Below are positions 63,384-64,000 of a stretch of DNA of 64,000 nt, in pieces. The notes below the pieces were generated by a model. It was not told where the DNA came from, searched no databases, and was given only the letters and a program-made list of their open reading frames with translations. Where the stretch lies: NCBI RefSeq assembly GCF_000426545.1, contig NZ_AUFO01000001.1, positions 434,001 through 498,000 on the forward strand. The letters are read 5' to 3'. How positions within the stretch are numbered: position 1 is the stretch's first letter; each line of letters begins with the position of its first letter. This DNA is from Paenibacillus massiliensis subsp. panacisoli DSM 21345 (lineage in GTDB: Bacteria; Bacillota; Bacilli; Paenibacillales; Paenibacillaceae). The position numbers and the translations under genes are program-made.

Positions 63384-63726
63384 ATGATGACCATAAATAA
63401 TCTACATACCCAACCGTCCAGTCGCTATGAGGAACTTGATCCTGAAAAGGAAGGAAATAAGAATACAAGATTTTCAGATATAATTATTGATTGAAAATCC
63501 CTTTATGAAAGACTTAAAAAGCATGATATGGTCCCGTCCTTGGTGTGGGGACGAAGAGTGTGGTTACATCTCAGTGAAAATTGATAGAGAAGGGGACCTT
63601 GTCATCTGGAAGGATTTTAGGTTAGAGCCAGATACGAAGCAGATCCATGTAGGGCCCTTCTATTTTGAATGGGAGCCATATCAGAGGGCTATTCGTGATA
63701 CGCTCGGGATGGAGCAAGAATTATAA
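63384..63726 (+). pseudogene. Possibly frameshifted unknown gene (reconstructed 113 aa)
   Basis: An ATG at 63384 with GAGGAG upstream opens a 36-codon frame ending in TGA at 63492-63494. The next frame is open from about 63487 to 63726 ('KSMIWSRPWCGDEECGYISV' to 'YQRAIRDTLGMEQEL') but has no ribosome site. Removing one base near 63487-63493 joins them into one smooth sequence. No family is recognised; 'RPWCGDEECGY' suggests a structured Cys/Asp loop. Confidence 0.45.
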
Positions 63727-63789
63727 TATGTGCTAATACTCTAAACAGTTAGATGCTAGAGACCATCATTTATGCTTGAAGGTGAGAAA

Positions 63790-64000
63790 GTGAACAAGAA
63801 GACCTTGCTTATTAAATCGGCATACTTCATTGAATTAACTGAAGAAGAATATCAACAGAAGTATGATGAGATCAACTTGGCCATTTCTAGAGCAATCGGT
63901 AAGGATATCACGTGGTCTGCAAATAGAAAAATGAAGTGGGAAAGCATTTCTACAACAGTGCTAGATACGACGAAAATGAATTGTGGGAGATGTAACAATT
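63790..64000 (+). CDS. Unknown protein, partial at window end
   Basis: The GTG at 63790 follows GAAGGTGAG, and the frame is open to the window edge (70 residues, incomplete). It contains 'IELTEEEYQQKYDEINLAIS' (helical) and ends with CGRC, possibly half of a zinc site. The family is not recognised. Confidence 0.5.
   Translation, partial: MNKKTLLIKSAYFIELTEEEYQQKYDEINLAISRAIGKDITWSANRKMKWESISTTVLDTTKMNCGRCNN

Overview
The window reads as chromosome of a low-to-moderate GC, endospore-forming Firmicute, most probably a Paenibacillus. It carries spoIIIAA-AH, spoIVB, spo0A, a spore photoproduct lyase, Bacillus-type Fnr, MntR and a Zur-type operator. Gene order largely matches the Bacillus subtilis yqhO-yqhP-yqhQ-yqhR-yqhT-efp-spoIIIA-accBC-yqhY-nusB-folD-xseAB-ispA-dxs-yqxC-ahrC-recN-spoIVB-spo0A backbone. 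The lineage assignment is inference from gene content, order and copper-amine-oxidase-like surface domains.

Layout. 0-4.3 kb: a partial zinc-ribbon/helix-turn-helix protein, an unknown 140-residue protein, and a divergent MFS exporter / SgrR-like regulator pair. 4.4-11.4 kb: an anaerobic fermentation island (fnr, adhE, pflB, pflA) with three good TGTGA-N6-TCACA boxes, two of them centred 41.5 bp upstream of predicted start sites. 11.7-17.1 kb: a secreted copper-amine-oxidase-like/PKD protein, yidD, and a methionine T-box with metG. 17.3-21 kb: a Zur-controlled zinc ABC importer followed by a CcdA-like gene. 21.2-31.2 kb: splB, mntR, a secreted GHL10 protein, a bile-acid/Na symporter-family protein, murB, an LmrA/LmrB-like regulator and exporter pair, an RDD protein, and patatin-like yqhO behind a hairpin that covers its ribosome-binding site.

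31.5-36.9 kb: yqhP, yqhQ, yqhR, pepQ/yqhT and efp without the usual aroQ, then lysC with an internal start site. 37-43.2 kb: the eight-gene spoIIIA operon, interrupted between spoIIIAB and spoIIIAC by a 117-bp MITE-like element with perfect 13-bp terminal repeats and a probable target duplication. 43.4-46.9 kb: accB, accC and an Asp23/AmaP/DUF2273 module. 47-59.4 kb: nusB, folD, xseAB, ispA, dxs, yqxC, an unknown membrane-anchored gene, argR, recN, spoIVB and spo0A. The unknown gene, argR and recN follow a promoter with a near-perfect LexA box; spo0A has a sigma-H-like promoter flanked by 0A boxes. 59.5-64 kb: an accessory tail of three GNAT acetyltransferases, a lipoprotein and several broken genes.

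Most distinctive observations: the MITE-like insertion in spoIIIA; the unknown gene at 54360-54839, which looks by eye like a membrane-anchored, degenerate PD-(D/E)XK (YraN-like) protein in an SOS-type transcript with recN; splB homology extending upstream of any canonical start codon; and several apparent single-base frameshifts, which are either real decay or homopolymer sequencing errors.
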